Shown here in pieces: positions 35,457-48,052 of a DNA stretch of 64,000 bases. Source of the stretch: Cunninghamia lanceolata (lineage: Eukaryota > Streptophyta > Pinopsida > Cupressales > Cupressaceae); NCBI GenBank assembly GCA_027924645.1, contig BSBN01000213.1, positions 34,288,501 to 34,352,500 of the forward strand, written 5' to 3'. How positions within the stretch are numbered: the first letter of the stretch is position 1; the number at the start of each line of letters is the position of its first letter. The notes beneath the pieces are model-generated. The model searched no databases and was not told where the DNA came from. It saw nothing but the letters and a program-made list of their open reading frames with translations. The translations under genes were made by a program, and so were the position numbers.

Positions 35457-38400
35457 CTAGGAAATTTTCTTTGTAGCTTCAGACTTTTCTGAGGATAAAG
35501 ATAAACCCTTATATATATTGAATTGTTTCATTATAGGCACTGTTGTCTTTGATCTTGGGATAGTGGTATTAATTAGGTAGAAATTCCAAGTCATCAAGTT
35601 TTCTTCTATCTCTTGTATTTTTGTAGGGAATGTTGATAAATCCTTTTTACAACTTGTAGTTATAGTCAACATTGAGGTTAATTTTCTCATCGTGTTGGAA
35701 TCAATGATTTATTTATTAAATAATTTTTTCAAAATTAAACCTTTGAAGTTTTTCTTGATGGTTTGAGCCTCTTCAATGTTTGAGCCACCTTCTTTTAGAA
35801 TATCCACTTCGATGGCTAGATAGTTTGCAGCAACTTTAGATTTGATTTGTTTATCATGTTTTGTCAACTTTTTTAGTTCATAAATGACCCATTTAATAAT
35901 TATCATTTTCCATTCTACACCCTTCAACCAGGATACTGCATTGTACTCATCTGGCTTAAATATTATGATTTTCTCAAAATTTGACTTTTTAACATCATAT
36001 TTTGTCATATCCTCTAAATCTCATGCTACAAGTTTCCATATAGTATTTTCTCTCTTAATTTTTAAGAGTTCATTATTTAATTCTTTCAGCTTTTTATCAA
36101 GTTCTTGATATATTTTTATTGATTCTTTAATGCATATCAAGCAATCTATTGTGATATGTTCTACCCATGCTTCTGAAGCTTTCCTATATGCTTGATACTT
36201 ACTTATCTTCTCCATTACCTCCTTATCAACATCCTTTATACTCAAATCACCCGATGTTGATGATTCACCTTCTGGTTGAGTCGATGTATCCATAATAGAT
36301 TTAATATACATTGCCTGAGTTTGGATTTGCTCTTCTAGCTGTTGTCTAGTCACTTTCTTTTTTCATTCTCTGCATTAATTTTGTAGCTGAGACCTGGAAG
36401 TTATGGATATCTCCCTCGTGTGTAGAAGGACCAAGGTCAACTCAACAAATTTAATAATAATCTTCAATTATCTCATGTTCATCCTTATCATTAGTGGGTT
36501 TGACCACTTCTACATATTGGTTCCTAGATAGATCTATCATCAACCTAGAAGTAGTCTGAGCCTTCTCAGATTTGGGAGTGATACCATGTAGTAACTTAGC
36601 TACTACATTAAAAGTAGGGTCAATCATATCTTTATATTTCCTCTTTTTTCATACTACCTCCTTAAACCATTGAGAAGAAGAGGGAATTTTTTGGAGATTG
36701 GAAGGAGAGGTAGGGGTGATAGGAGGAAGGGTAGATTTCAGAGAAGTATGTATAGAAGAATCATCTTGATTAGGGGATGAAGGAGGAGACATATGGATAG
36801 TAGACTCTAGTTTTGGATAGCGTGGACGTGTTGAGGGAGTGGGTACTTGAGGTGAAGGAGGATTTACCTCAGGGATAGCTACAGTTTATACTTTCTGAGT
36901 TTCTTTTTCTATATCTTGAGGAACTTGAGGTCTCTTCACCTACAATTTTTATCTTGTCCTAGAATCCTCTTGAGCACATGAACTCTTTAGATCTACCTCC
37001 TTTTTAGGATCTTGTACATCTTGACCACCAGTTTCACCTGACCTAGTTCTTGATATGTATACATTGTTATTTACTATAGATGTAGACACCCCAACTTGTT
37101 TCTCTGCTTGTTTCTACTTCCTAGGTGGTGTGTTCTGGGATTTTGTGGCAATACATTTAGCTATTTTAGCATCCAACCACTTTTTAGATTTGTTCAACAT
37201 AAAGAAAGATATTTCTCTAACATCTATCACTTATTTATCCCCCCAATTAATGGGTGTGAGAGGCTAGAACTGAAGGGTTTATATATAGAATTTATCAATC
37301 ATTTTGGAACCATCATCTTCTATGCCTTTTGTGTCCCATCCTAATTCATAGTCTTCCATTTGCTGAACAGTTAGCCTAGACCAATCCCATTTTCATACTT
37401 CAAAATCATTCTCACAATCAGCCCATTAGTGTTTAAGATGCAGACAATGAAAATATTTAGATCCCAAATATAGATTGTATTTTGCATAATTTTTACTATT
37501 GAATGGATATCTTATGCTATGGTAATGCATAGTAATTTTAACATGAGATCTCTCTACATTCTGAGCTTTTACTGAAGGTGGAAATGTATAGTAAGATAGA
37601 CCCAGAGGAAATGGATATCCTTCTTTCTTCATATCTCTACATTTCTTGTTTACAGATTCCATCTATCTATATAGTCCGATTAGAACCAAATGATCACTTA
37701 GGTACCTGGGCAACTTATAAGGGTATTCATCAAAGCCAACAATCCTAATATAGGAAAAATTTGGGAACTGAATAAAATAACTACCATATTGACAAATCAG
37801 ATTGGTTGCTTCTAGGGAAAATCTCGGGCCCACATTCCCATCAAGCTCCCTCACTGTGAGTATTGTAAAAGCATTGTTAACCCTATGAAAGTGTTTTTTA
37901 CTATTCCCATATTGTAACTATGGATAAAAATTGTATATATGGGTGGTATTATCAAATACTCCCATCTCTTGTAGCCCTGGCCATGGATGCATGCTTGCAA
38001 TGGCATAGAACAAATAAGAAGTCATATAAAATTCTTGAGTGCCTTGAAATTTTACCAAATATTTGTGAAGGTTATCACTAATCAATTTGCCCCAATCAAT
38101 GTACTAATAATTACACTCAATAACAATAATAAACTAACACATCCAATAATCAAAAGTGTTAGTTTCTCTACTTCCCATAATTTTTTGTAGCAAAGTAATA
38201 ATGTCTTATATGTCTTTGTTGAAATGTGACCTCAGTAGTTTCTTAGGCAATTTTGACTTCCCTTTCCTTAGCACTTTAAACCAATGCCTAACAATATTAT
38301 TGAGACATAGATTCCTTTTCTTTGTGAATAGTAATTGGATTTTTCTACACTCATATCAACGTATTCTTCTTTGGTTGGAATTTTGAATGTGGTACTTTTA

Positions 38401-38856
38401 GAAGGCCCATCTAATATCACTATTGTTCTATCATCTACAGACCTAATTTCTCTAGAATTTCTAGTTATAATGTCTATCACATGCTAGCACCAAATTAATA
38501 CATTGTACTAAAGTTGTGAATCCTCTAGCATATGTCAATCCACTTTGAAAAGTAGCTTCAATCATGTCAGATCTTGGGTTTTGAGACATTCTTAGCCAAA
38601 ACTCTTCCAAATCAATGTGCCTTAGTTTATTGTCTCTGACTTTAGATAAGGAATTATGTAAAACTAGCACCCGCTCATATCCTTGGTAAGCATTTTCATT
38701 TTGTAGGTTTAGATTTGGCTGGGTTGGATAAATTAGGTTTGAGGGACCAAATTTAGGTGGAATGGGTAGGATTTGTGGAGAATTAGGGTAGAATAACAAG
38801 TTGTTTTGAGCTATTATAAACTTGAAGATTTCAACAATATTGAAATGAAGAAACAA
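35457..38856 (-). pseudogene. Family X protein, copy B (most complete)
   Basis: Reading order: ATG at 38856; N-terminal block with DNKLRHIDLEEFWLRMSQNP and a CINLVLACDRHYN motif that matches copy 1 (LGHIDLDDF...CAELIVACAEKYD); LDGPSKSTTFKIPTKEEY (38268-38480); a middle block with WGKLISDNLHKYL, FYMTSYLFYAIA and FSYIRIVGFDEYPYKLPRY (37430-38100); a Pro/Ser/Thr-rich linker (about 36700-36960); and a helical, charged tail (35457-36353). It has multiple stops. Similarity to copy 1 across the whole N-terminal half shows one family. Function unknown; there is no gag, protease, RT or integrase motif. Confidence 0.65.
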
Positions 38857-39017
38857 ACTAGTGTATGAAAGGAATGATTTACCTTATAAATTAGCTTGAA
38901 GGAACTCAATGAATGAGGAAAAGTGGTTACAATAGCTGTAGAATCACCATAGCTGAGTGTGTAAGGCTTTTTTCTCGTGTAAGATTTCAAATGTTCCCTC
39001 AAATGGTTGGTGGGAGA

Positions 39018-39027
39018 CTTTATATAG
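39018..39027 (-). promoter_or_regulatory. TATA box upstream of family X copy B
   Basis: Minus strand CTATATAAAG, followed by TCTCCCACCAACC. It is conserved with copy A and about 160 bp upstream of the ORF start, so the ORF would be the first gene on a transcript from this box. Confidence 0.6.
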
Positions 39028-39908
39028 CTAACTTTTTCCCTTTTTGTTCTTTGTTGGAGGTTCCCTAATGAGTTGGAACTTCAAGAGAACATCCCTATTT
39101 CCACTTCCTTTTTATTTTAATGTCAGATTTGTAATAGGAACCCAAAAAAAGTTTAGAGGTTCTTTAGGTTCCCGGAACCTAAGAATTCTTTGATATCATT
39201 GTTTTGTCCTTTGCCTTTGTATCTAGATGATAAACTCTTCTTGAACATTACATACATTGATAAGTTCTTAGGCATTGAGAGTTCACTGATGTATAAGAAC
39301 TTTTTGCCACAATTCAAAAAATAATAACTTTTAGGATCTTGAGTGGAGTTGGAAATTTAGTGGTAACCTAGAACCTTGTTGAAGCTTCTTTAGGTTCTTG
39401 GAACTTAAGAACTCTCTGATATCATTGTTTGTTCTTTTCATAATGTTCTTTGAACCAATAAAATTCCTTAGTGAATGCATAAACATTAGGAACCTTGAAT
39501 AAAAAGTGAACTTTACAACATCTTTTTAGAACACTAAGTTATGTTGGGAACCTGACAATGATTAGGAACCTTATCAGAGGTTCCTTAGGTTCTTTGTACT
39601 CAAGAAGTTCCCGGTACCTAAGAAAATGCTGACATATTTGTATAAAATATTGATATGAACAGAAGGGAGGTTCCCGATACCTTAGGAAGCTCTAATAAAG
39701 TTCTTGGTGCATTTGAAAGCTCTGACAAGTTCCCAATCAGGGTCAAAGCTCTAACAAAAATGGATAAGACTTAGGAAATCAATTGAACCATATGGGAAAG
39801 ACTTGAAACTTGAAGATTTAAATATATAATGATAGTGAAAGGACTAATTGTATGACATGGAGTGCGGGAAAATAAAATTATGAGACCTAGCGAAAATTTA
39901 GGGTAACA

Positions 39909-40925
39909 AAACATACCATCTACTCCATTTTTTTAAAATAACCTCTTACAACAAATGAACTTCCTTCCCTTGGGAGAACTCACTAGATCCCAAGTGTCAC
40001 ATTTCTCAAGTGTCCATCTCCTCTTACATGGACTCATTCTAAGACTCACATTTCTTTTAAGAGAGAGCCTCTTTGATAGAAATCAGAAAATCTATACCTA
40101 TCAATTAAAATATATTTAAACAAACACATAATGGAAATCTGGAAGGCTGTACCTATCAATTAGATTCCATTGTCTCATGGATCTTCTTAAGGGTAGAGTA
40201 AGAGATTCTAGCCATTCCTATACATTTTCAACTTTCTCATAAATCTCACCTAAATGGTCTTCTTCCTCTCTATCCTTAAATACATCATTTTATTCTTTAA
40301 TATGTGCGTCTTCCTACTTCTTGACCTTAGTGTCAAAATTCATTGTTTTACCTACTTTTTCCTTTGGTTGTCCTAGATCAAAAAATACTCAAAGTTCCTT
40401 GAAAATCACATCCTTAAAGTAAATCAATTTGAAGGTTAAAAGATTCCAAAGCTTGTATCCCTTAAAATTCTCACCATATCTGATAAGTATGCATTTTTTA
40501 GCTTTAGGATCTAACTTAGATCAATTTTATCTAGGCACATGAACAAATGCCTCACAACCAAATGCCCTTATATGAAACAGATGGTTTCTTATTTGTCCAC
40601 ACATCATAAGGAGTTTTATCAATAAGATTTTAATAAGAATATTTGTTAATCAAGTAGTAGGTAGTACTCATAGCCTTAGCCCAAAAGCACCAATCTAGTT
40701 GTGTGCCACTCATAATACTTCTAGCTCTTTCCATGAAGGTTTGACTAATATCTATAATCACATTCTATTGTGGTCTATAATGGTTAGTTTTCTATTGCAC
40801 AATAATTTCATGTCTATAGAAATCATCAAATTCCTTTGAGCAATATTCACTTCCATTATTAGACCTCAACACCTTTATTTTTCTATTTGACCATTTCTCA
40901 ACAAGTGCCTTAAAATCCTTAAACT
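39909..40925 (-). pseudogene. Copia integrase C-terminus to start of RT (outer copia element)
   Basis: Reading from 40925: KFKDFKALVEKWSNRKIKVL, then RSNNGSEYCSKEFDDF (second catalytic Asp changed to Asn), ISQTFMERARSIM, LINKYSY, and near 39960 the RT start WDLVSSPKG with KRLF. At 39908 it is cut by the family X unit. Joined with 48053-48670 it forms one copia polyprotein; the duplicated AAACT (40921-40925 and 48053-48057) marks the inserted element between them. Confidence 0.85.
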
Positions 40926-42048
40926 TGTTGGCAAGAGACACTGTGTGGCTTCATAAGTGTTGTCATTGATGGAAACAAAGTCTATTCTACACATCTGCAG
41001 TACATAATATGCCTATACTGGAAGTTAGGATGGAAATTGTTTTGGTCCGGTGAACAAGAGTAGAGTATGTAACAAGATCCGACAATCAGGTCTGGATCTC
41101 TCAGATGGTGTAAGTCAGTAAGTTGTGGACTTGGATAAGTCAAGAGGGGTATCATGACTATTTTATTCCAAAGATTTAGCCTCTGGTCATAAAGCATGAA
41201 AAAGATATGAGCATCTGAGTATTGAGTTCCAGTCAGGCAGAGCAGACATAGGAAGAGTTGACCGACAGAGTATCAGATCTCAATCTGGATGTGGAAAAGG
41301 TGTTGATTAAGTAATTTGTGGCATTATACATTTTTGGCCGACATGATTAATGACTTCTATGCCTATGTTTTTGATGTGCATCACTAATCAAGCATGGATT
41401 CAACCGACAGATCAATAACTTGCAAATATCTCAGATGTTTTTGTTGCCAACTAAGAAGTTGGAAATCCTTGATGCGGATATATATACCTGATGGATTCAA
41501 GCTTATGAAATAGTGGAAGTTGTAGTATGAATAATTAAGTGTGAAGAAAAGCAGAGTCAAGTGTGAAGGCAGTAATTTAAGCCTGTAATGTGACAGGAAA
41601 GTTATATTGAGCAAAGGAAGAATGAAATGTGTCAGATCAGTATAATGTGCCAAACAAGAATTGAATTCCTGCATGTATAGATGTTATTCGCCAGTTCAAA
41701 CACCTTGGTATCATCTGTAAGCATTTGTAGACAGCGAGTCTCTTGTAGGCAATGGGCCTCTTGTGAGCAATGTGCTCGGGAAGTGAGCCCTAATTGGCAA
41801 GTGCCAAATTTGTACTCTTTATTCTTTTAACAGAGAATACAATCTTGGGTTAGTCACCCTGTGGTTTTTCCCTTAGTAGGGTTTCCACGTAAAAATCCTT
41901 GAGTTATGTGTTAATTCCTTTTTAGTTCTTATGATTGCATTGTTTTGATATAGTACTAAATGATAAGATAAGAAAAGAAAGTAAAAACAAGAAAAGTTAT
42001 AAGATAACTGATTCACCCCCCTCTCAGTTATCTGCATTGTTTCCAACA
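40926..42048 (+). repeat. 5' LTR
   Basis: 1,123 bp, TGTTGGCAAG...TTTCCAACA. It contains the phrase gtgttgtcattgatgg..acaaag near its start, shared with LTR starts of other plant copia elements, including the one ending at 17290. Confidence 0.93.
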
Positions 42049-42050
42049 AT

Positions 42051-42062
42051 TGGTATCAGAGC
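42051..42062 (+). promoter_or_regulatory. Primer binding site, initiator-Met tRNA
   Basis: TGGTATCAGAGC starts two bases after the 5' LTR. Confidence 0.92.
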
Positions 42063-42112
42063 TAAGTTCCTTTGAACAAGACTAACAGCTTGAGGAAGAT
42101 CTGGGAATCTCA

Positions 42113-43268
42113 ATGGATGCATATGGTATGAAAGAACAACTTAAGTCTACCCTAGATGATCTTGAACAATCCCACTCTGAGGTTAATGATTTGAGAGAAA
42201 AACTTAAGGAAGCTGATGATTTCATCAATGAGCTGAAAGAAAAACTTAGTATTTCTATGAAAAAGAGAAAGGAACTACTCCAGAAGTTAGCAAATCAGAA
42301 TGAAGCCAATAATACTGATGAGGATCTGAATGAGAAAACTAAGCTATGTGAGAAGCTATCAAAAGAAGTGATTATGATAAGACATGAAATGGAATCAGGG
42401 GTTATGAGATTCACCCAAGAAATCGAAGAGAAGAGAAAGACTGAAGATAATATAAAACAATGCCTCAAAGAGAAAACAAAGGACTACCACAAAATGGATA
42501 GAATAATCAGGCATCTTGAATCTAATCTTGAAGAAGCTAGGGACAATGAAGAACAACTTGAGAACCAAATAGACTCTCAAACTAGATCTTCAATCTAGAA
42601 ATGAATACAAAGAAAAATTCAAGATAAGCTCAGCCCAACTTGAAGTTCTTCTTGCAAGTCAAAAAAGGGTTGATGATAAGTGTGGCTTGGGGTATGAGAA
42701 AGGTGAAAGCTTTGGATCTGGTCAAAGGAACAGGCCTAGAAGACCTCTGGTAAGGCAACCAAATGCCCAAAGATATCCATCTTTCAATGGGAATTTCTTC
42801 AATTGCAACAAATTTGGTCATAAAGCAACTCAGTGCAGGAACAGAATGAATCAGAACAATTCATCCTCCTCCGGTCAATGTTTTAGTTGCAAAAGGTATG
42901 GTCACAAATCCCATGAATGTAGAAATATGCAAATGAACAATTCTTTTAATGATAGATACTTTACTTGCAATAGAATGGGGCATATGGCTAATCAGTGTAG
43001 ATCAAAAGGATATCAACCAAATAAGCAAAGAAATGTTGTGTATTACAATTGCAATAAATCCAGTCACATAGCTAGATTTTGCAAAAGCAAAAATCATGAT
43101 GAAAGGGGTCCGGTAAAACATGATCAGAAACAAGATAAAGGCAAAGGTAAAGTAAATACAGATGAAATTCAAAAGGAGATGAGTAAGATTTGGGTGAAGA
43201 AGAGCACAATGAATATTAGAGATGGATCTGCACCAGAATCTGGTGCTGATAATCCTTCTAGAAACTAA
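42113..43268 (+). pseudogene. Gag remnant: coiled coil plus four zinc knuckles
   Basis: First part (42113-42598): long heptad-type coiled coil (LREKLKEADDFINELKEKLS...). After a frameshift near 42640, the second part (42687-43268) has four CCHC-like knuckles. Only one is intact, CFSCKRYGHKSHEC. In two others the first Cys is replaced by Phe (FFNCNKFGHKATQC and YFTCNRMGHMANQC) and the last, YYNCNKSSHIARFC, also lacks it. The N-terminal capsid-forming half of a usual copia gag is missing. Its role would be RNA packaging. Confidence 0.8.
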
Positions 43269-43280
43269 AAAATGAGCTCT

Positions 43281-43320
43281 GGCTGAGGGGGAGCTACAGA
43301 GAAAATCTTTTCCCCCAGCC
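43281..43320 (+). other. Internal polypurine-like motif in a hairpin
   Basis: ggctgagggggagc (43281-43294) lies just after the gag stop and can pair with tcccccagcc (43311-43320). The same aggggga core recurs four times before the 3' LTR. It may be the relic of the original polypurine tract of a gag-only ancestor. Confidence 0.45.
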
Positions 43321-43717
43321 AGCTGGTAAGTGCCTAAATTTGACACATTGAGTGAATATTTGATGTATTAGATTAAAGGGTTCCTATAAAATCCCCAAAA
43401 GAACCTTTAGTCAGAATATGAGAGGTCCGCATTAAGTTTCACAAGGTTTATGACCACTTGAGTAGATCCAGTTCCAGAAACCATACAATATTAATAGAGC
43501 AATACAGATTGATCCGAAATGATCTGAAAACACAACACTCTGCTCTGCGGATCCAGAGGAAAGTCTTTTAAGGCACCTAGGTGTTATCAACACACTAAGG
43601 TACTAGTATGAAGATCCATAAGATGATTCATGAAAAGCTCACTTAAGAAGTAGGGTGATCGCATGACTTAAAAGTTTGTGCATTTATTACAAAAGGGAAT
43701 TAGGTTTTGTGCAAGGA

Positions 43718-43727
43718 TAAAAGGGTT
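43718..43727 (+). promoter_or_regulatory. Possible internal promoter (TATA-like) of the extra ORF
   Basis: ggataaaagg is followed by a leader of about 190 bp. In the leader, aaaag|gtattt (43875) and ttgctag|aATGG (43917) look like splice donor and acceptor just ahead of the ATG at 43919. That interval is only about 45 bp, short for a plant intron, so the splice reading is doubtful. Confidence 0.3.
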
Positions 43728-43918
43728 TTCTCACTCATTATTTACACACTTACAGTACGAAGAAGAAAGAAGAGCTCTGAGTAGAGATCCTACAGATTAC
43801 TCAAGTTCAAGTTGAAGATTGAATTCAAATAGAAAATAGCTTCGACATCTGCTTCAAACCCTAAGGCATGAAAAGGTATTTTTCATTTTGCAAATTCTCT
43901 CTAATTTTCTTTGCTAGA

Positions 43919-46641
43919 ATGGCTACTCCAATGGTTGTCAATATCTTTGAAAGGCCGAGACCAAAATTCAAGAAACACCCTTACAAGTCACTAGAAGTTG
44001 ATCCCTTGGGAGCCTTTTCTAGTGTTCCGCACGGTGTCTTTCATGTAGAAGATAGTAGGGTTTATATCCATGCCAACATCAAAGATTTTGGAGACTCAAA
44101 ATTGTCTGACATCTATAAAAAATTGTTAATGAAAGAGAATTTTGAACTCAGACCTGAATTCAAGACCCTAAGGGACAAACACTTCGAACATTGCATACAT
44201 TTTCCATCTTCTATAGAAGACGATTGGGTCTAGCAAAATGATAAACCTGTTGCAATCCAAATCAGAGATTACATGTGTGGACTTGGTGATGCTCAAGTAA
44301 AAAACTCAGCCCTCTGGGGTTACTTCAAGAAATTCCAAAGCATGATGCATGCCAGAGAGAGAATACCACAATCAATAGTTGAGAAATACAAAGACATAGT
44401 CTGCTTCATGGTTGACACTAACCAATGCCTAATGGAGGTAGTTGAGCCAAGAACTATGTGGATAATGCCTATGGGATATGAGCTAGATGAAAATATTTTA
44501 GAGGTACATATTCAACACCTATTGAGCCAACCTAAGGACAATGAAGCATAAAGGATTGGCAATTTTGAAGAGCTAAGCATAAAAATACATGTTGAATTAA
44601 GGCATCTTGAGATAAAGAGAAAAGTAAGAAAGGAAGTTGAAGAACTTGCCAAAAGATTTGGCATATCAAAGAAGGTAGTAGATGCCAATAGAGAGAAAAT
44701 GGAGAAGGCAAAAAAAGAAAGACAAGAAGCAAAGAAAGAAAGCATTCCGATGCAAGCCTCATCCCAGACTAGATCTTCCAAGAGTTCTGTTCCTATCACT
44801 TCTAAAAGCTCAAAGACTATGAAACTAGAAGTCAGGTCATCTGGGAAAGGAGAAAAGAGAATGAAGACCAAAGCCACAAGGACATATATGAGCCAAAAGG
44901 ATGATGAAGAAACACAATCAGATGAGGAAATCAGGAAATTGAAGAAAAGAATGTCCGGGAAGTCCTTTGATAGCAGAAATGAGGAAAAGAAGACAAAGGA
45001 CTTTGTTGAGAAACTCACTCTCTCAATTGAAGATATCATTAAGGCAGTCACTGTGGATGGAAATCTGCAGCCAGTAATAGAATTTTATGATGAATACAAT
45101 GATGTAGACAAGAGAATACTGGAGGAGGCAACTATCAGGTATTTGAATATCTATAACAAAGCATTCATTGAAATAATTTCCTTAATTCCTAAGAGCCTAG
45201 AAGAAGTATTGGAGCAAAGAAAAGAGAATGCAAAGGCAAAAGAATTGGAGATCTAGGAGCAGATAGTGATACAATTATGTCCCTCTATCACTCCAAAACA
45301 AATGGACATGGTGTTCAAGGATTGTAAAGATGATTTCCGGAGCAAGTCCCGGATGAATAAACTTATGATTGGAGAAACTAATCAAATAGCTGATGAAACA
45401 AAAGAAATTCTCCAAAAAGCCTTGAAGAGATTTAATCTTCCTATTGTAGAGGAAACAAATGAAGAGCCCTCTACCATGGATGTTGAAGATTAAAGGTAAT
45501 CAATGAAGAATTCTCTGACAAGGATGTCAAAGGATTAAAGAAAATAGATGAAGAAAAATATAAAGACTTAGACTCCTCTGCTCTGGAAGAGGAAGTTCAA
45601 AAAATAGTAAACTCTAGTAATGTTACTCCTCTGGATCCCATAGTTGTCAAGACAAATCTTCTGAGCACTGAAGAAGAAGGGGAAGGAAGAAGAGAAGAGA
45701 AGGAGAATCAAGAGAAAGAGGGTAAGCCAAAAGAAGAAGAACAAGTAGATAAGGTTGGTGATGACTCTAAATGAAAGAAATCTGAATCACCAGCAAGAGA
45801 CACTACATAGATAGTATAGAATTTCCTTGACAAAGAAATGATGGAGCTAGATGAACCTGAGTTGATTTAGGGGCCATTAAATTTTGACTCTCTCTCTCTT
45901 CGATTCAAATAATGAAAGTAGTATCTTTTGTTCAGGCCAAAGCAAAAGAGAAACTTCTAAAATCACACATGGAGAACAGTGAACTATTAAATATTGCATC
46001 CGGTGTACTAGAGAAAATCATGCCTACATATCAAAAGGATGCATCCGCCTCTCCATCAGATAACTTGAAAAACTTGGTTAATTTTGTCAATTCTCACTTT
46101 GAATCTCTTGAAAAATCAGTAGAAACTAAGGTCCAGAAAGAGTTCTCTGAAAAAAGGTTCAGTGAGGTAGAAGGACTAATTAACAATGACAGAATAACCT
46201 TAGACATTGGAATAAAGAGCATTGAAAATGCCCTTAAGGATGGAGGAGATATATATAAATTTTGTTTATCTTGGCCTAAAGTTTCAGTGGACATTGAAAA
46301 GAAGTTGAAAGAACAAGAAGAAAAGTTGTTAAGCCTGTCCTAGAATTTTGATCCTCTTACCATCTCTCTGCCAAACTAAGAATGTCAGGCAGTTGTCATC
46401 ACAAATGAGATAAAGAAACTGGTTAAGGAGAAAAGGAATCTGATGGATAGAATCGGTGAACTTAGGAGAATAATCCTCCCTAAGTTAGAAGTATTGCATG
46501 ATGCTTTAATAGATGCTCAAAGTACAACTCGGACCAGTAATCCAACAGATTTGAAGAGGGTAGAGGCATATGCATTTTTATTAAGTGGACACATCTCCAT
46601 TTTGGATAGAGTGAAGAGGAGTTGGGCCACAAAAATTGTAT
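43919..46641 (+). pseudogene. Extra ORF of the 7.1-kb LTR element, about 900 codons
   Basis: The start is the ATG at 43919 (MATPMVVNIFERPRPKF). One frame runs to 45493 with stops at 44231, 44549 and 45254 (mostly as if from CAG/CAA). After one frameshift a second frame runs to 46641, ending KRSWATKIV. Layout: globular N-terminus (43919-44550), Lys/Glu/Ser-rich middle (44570-45500) with a coiled-coil tendency, acidic KE-rich stretch (45500-45780), and a helical C-terminus (45912-46641). No known domain is visible. The layout resembles family X, but I cannot show homology. It occupies the place of pol. Confidence 0.7.
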
Positions 46642-46770
46642 AGGTGAAGACAACCTTTGTGGATATATTTAAGTATATGTAAGTATGATTTGTTTATACA
46701 TATGCGGCCATGTATATGATCATTTTTGCATAGTTTTGGTATGCGGATTCCACCCTTTGCCATTGATGTC

Positions 46771-46923
46771 AAAGGGGGAGTGAAGAGCAGTGAAAAATGA
46801 GGAATCCAGCAAAGGGGGAGCTCTGATAAAATAGTGCAAAGAAACAGAGCACAAGCAAAGGGGGAGTCACTGCGACACTTAGCCATTTTTCACTAAGTGT
46901 TGCCATCAATGCCAAAGGGGGAG
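46771..46923 (+). promoter_or_regulatory. Four polypurine-tract-like motifs before the 3' LTR
   Basis: aaagggggag occurs at 46771, 46811, 46857 and 46914. The last, 3 bp from the 3' LTR, is in the position of the working polypurine tract. Confidence 0.85.
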
Positions 46924-46925
46924 AT

Positions 46926-48052
46926 TATTGGCAAGAGACACCGTGTGGCTTCATAAGTGTTGTCATTGATGGCAACAAAGTCTATTCTACACATCCGCAG
47001 TACATAATATGCCTATACCGGAAGTCAAGATGGAAATTGTTTTGGTCCAGTGAACAAGAACTGAGTATGTAACAAGATCTGACAATCAGGTCTGGATCTC
47101 TCAGATGGTGTAACTCAGTAAGTTGTAGACTTGGATAAGTTAAGAGGGGTATCATGACTATTGTATTCCAGAGATTTAGCCTCCAGTGATAAAGCATGAA
47201 AAAGATATGAGCATCTGAGTATTGGGTTCCAGTCAGGCAAAGCAGACAGAGGAAGAACTGACCGGAAGGGTATCAGATCTCAATCCAGATGTACAAAAGG
47301 TATTGATCAAGCAATTTGTGGCATTATACATTGTTGGCCGACATGATTAATGACTTCTATGCCTATGTTTTTGATGTGCATCACTAATCAAGCATGGATT
47401 CAGCTGACAAATCAATAACTTGCAAATATCTCAGGTGTTCTTGTTGCCGACTAAGAAGTTGTTGGAAATCCTTGATGTGGATATATATACCTGATGGATT
47501 CAAGCTTATGAAATAGTGGAAGTTGTAGTATGGATAATTAAGTGCAAATAAAAGAAGAGTCAAGTTCAAAGGCAGTAATTTAAGCCTGAAATGTGACAGG
47601 AAAGTTATATGGAGCAGAGGAAGAATGAAATGTGTTAGATCAATATATTGTGCCAAACCGAAACTGAATTCCTGCATGTATAGATGATGTTCACTAGTTC
47701 AAACACCTTGGTATCATCTATAAGCATTTGTAGATAATGAGTCTCTTGTAGGCAATGGGCCTCTTATGAGCAGTGTGCTTGGGCAGTGAGCCCTAATTGG
47801 CAAGTGCCAAATTTGTACTCTTTATTCTTTTAACAGAGAATACAATCCTGGGTTAGTCACCCCATGGTTTTTCCCTTAGCAGGATTTCCATGTAAAAATC
47901 CTTGAGTTATATGTTAATTCCTTTTCAGTTCTTATGATTGCATTGTTTTGATATAGCACTAAATGATAAGATAAGAAAAGAAAGTAAAAACAAGAAAATT
48001 TATAAGATAACTGATTCACCCCCCCTCTCAGTTATCTGCATTGTTTCCAAAA
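46926..48052 (+). repeat. 3' LTR
   Basis: 1,127 bp, collinear with the 5' LTR. Its termini have decayed (TG to TA at the start, CCAACA to CCAAAA at the end). Confidence 0.93.

Larger units (their letters stand above)
35457..39908 (-). repeat. Family X repeat unit, copy B
   Basis: Minus-strand unit beginning TGTTACCCTAAATTTTCGC at 39908, which is also the exact end of homology with copy A. At 39909 RT coding sequence of a copia element starts, so the unit is inserted there. It holds a TATA box, a leader of about 150 bp and the family X ORF. The leader contains a GGTAAATC donor-like site after the TATA box. The inner end is not defined. Confidence 0.75.
40926..48052 (+). mobile_element. 7.1-kb LTR retrotransposon with gag and a large extra ORF, no pol
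   Basis: Complete structure: target duplication AAACT, 5' LTR 40926-42048, initiator-Met primer site 42051, gag remnant 42113-43268, extra ORF 43919-46641, polypurine tract 46914, 3' LTR 46926-48052, target duplication. LTRs begin TGTTGG (TATTGG in the 3' copy) and end CCAACA (CCAAAA). By eye the LTRs differ by about 6% over the first 240 bp. No protease, RT, RNase H or integrase is present, so it must have moved using enzymes of another element, probably copia-like as judged by the primer site. Confidence 0.93.

Noticed and set aside
37987..38190. Plus-strand frame conserved at 17718-17921 and 37987-38190
   Set aside because: Its conservation follows from being antisense to the family X coding region in both copies, not from coding on this strand.
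44512..45051. 179-codon Ser/Phe/Leu-rich frame on the minus strand
   Set aside because: Antisense shadow of the Lys/Glu-rich part of the extra ORF.
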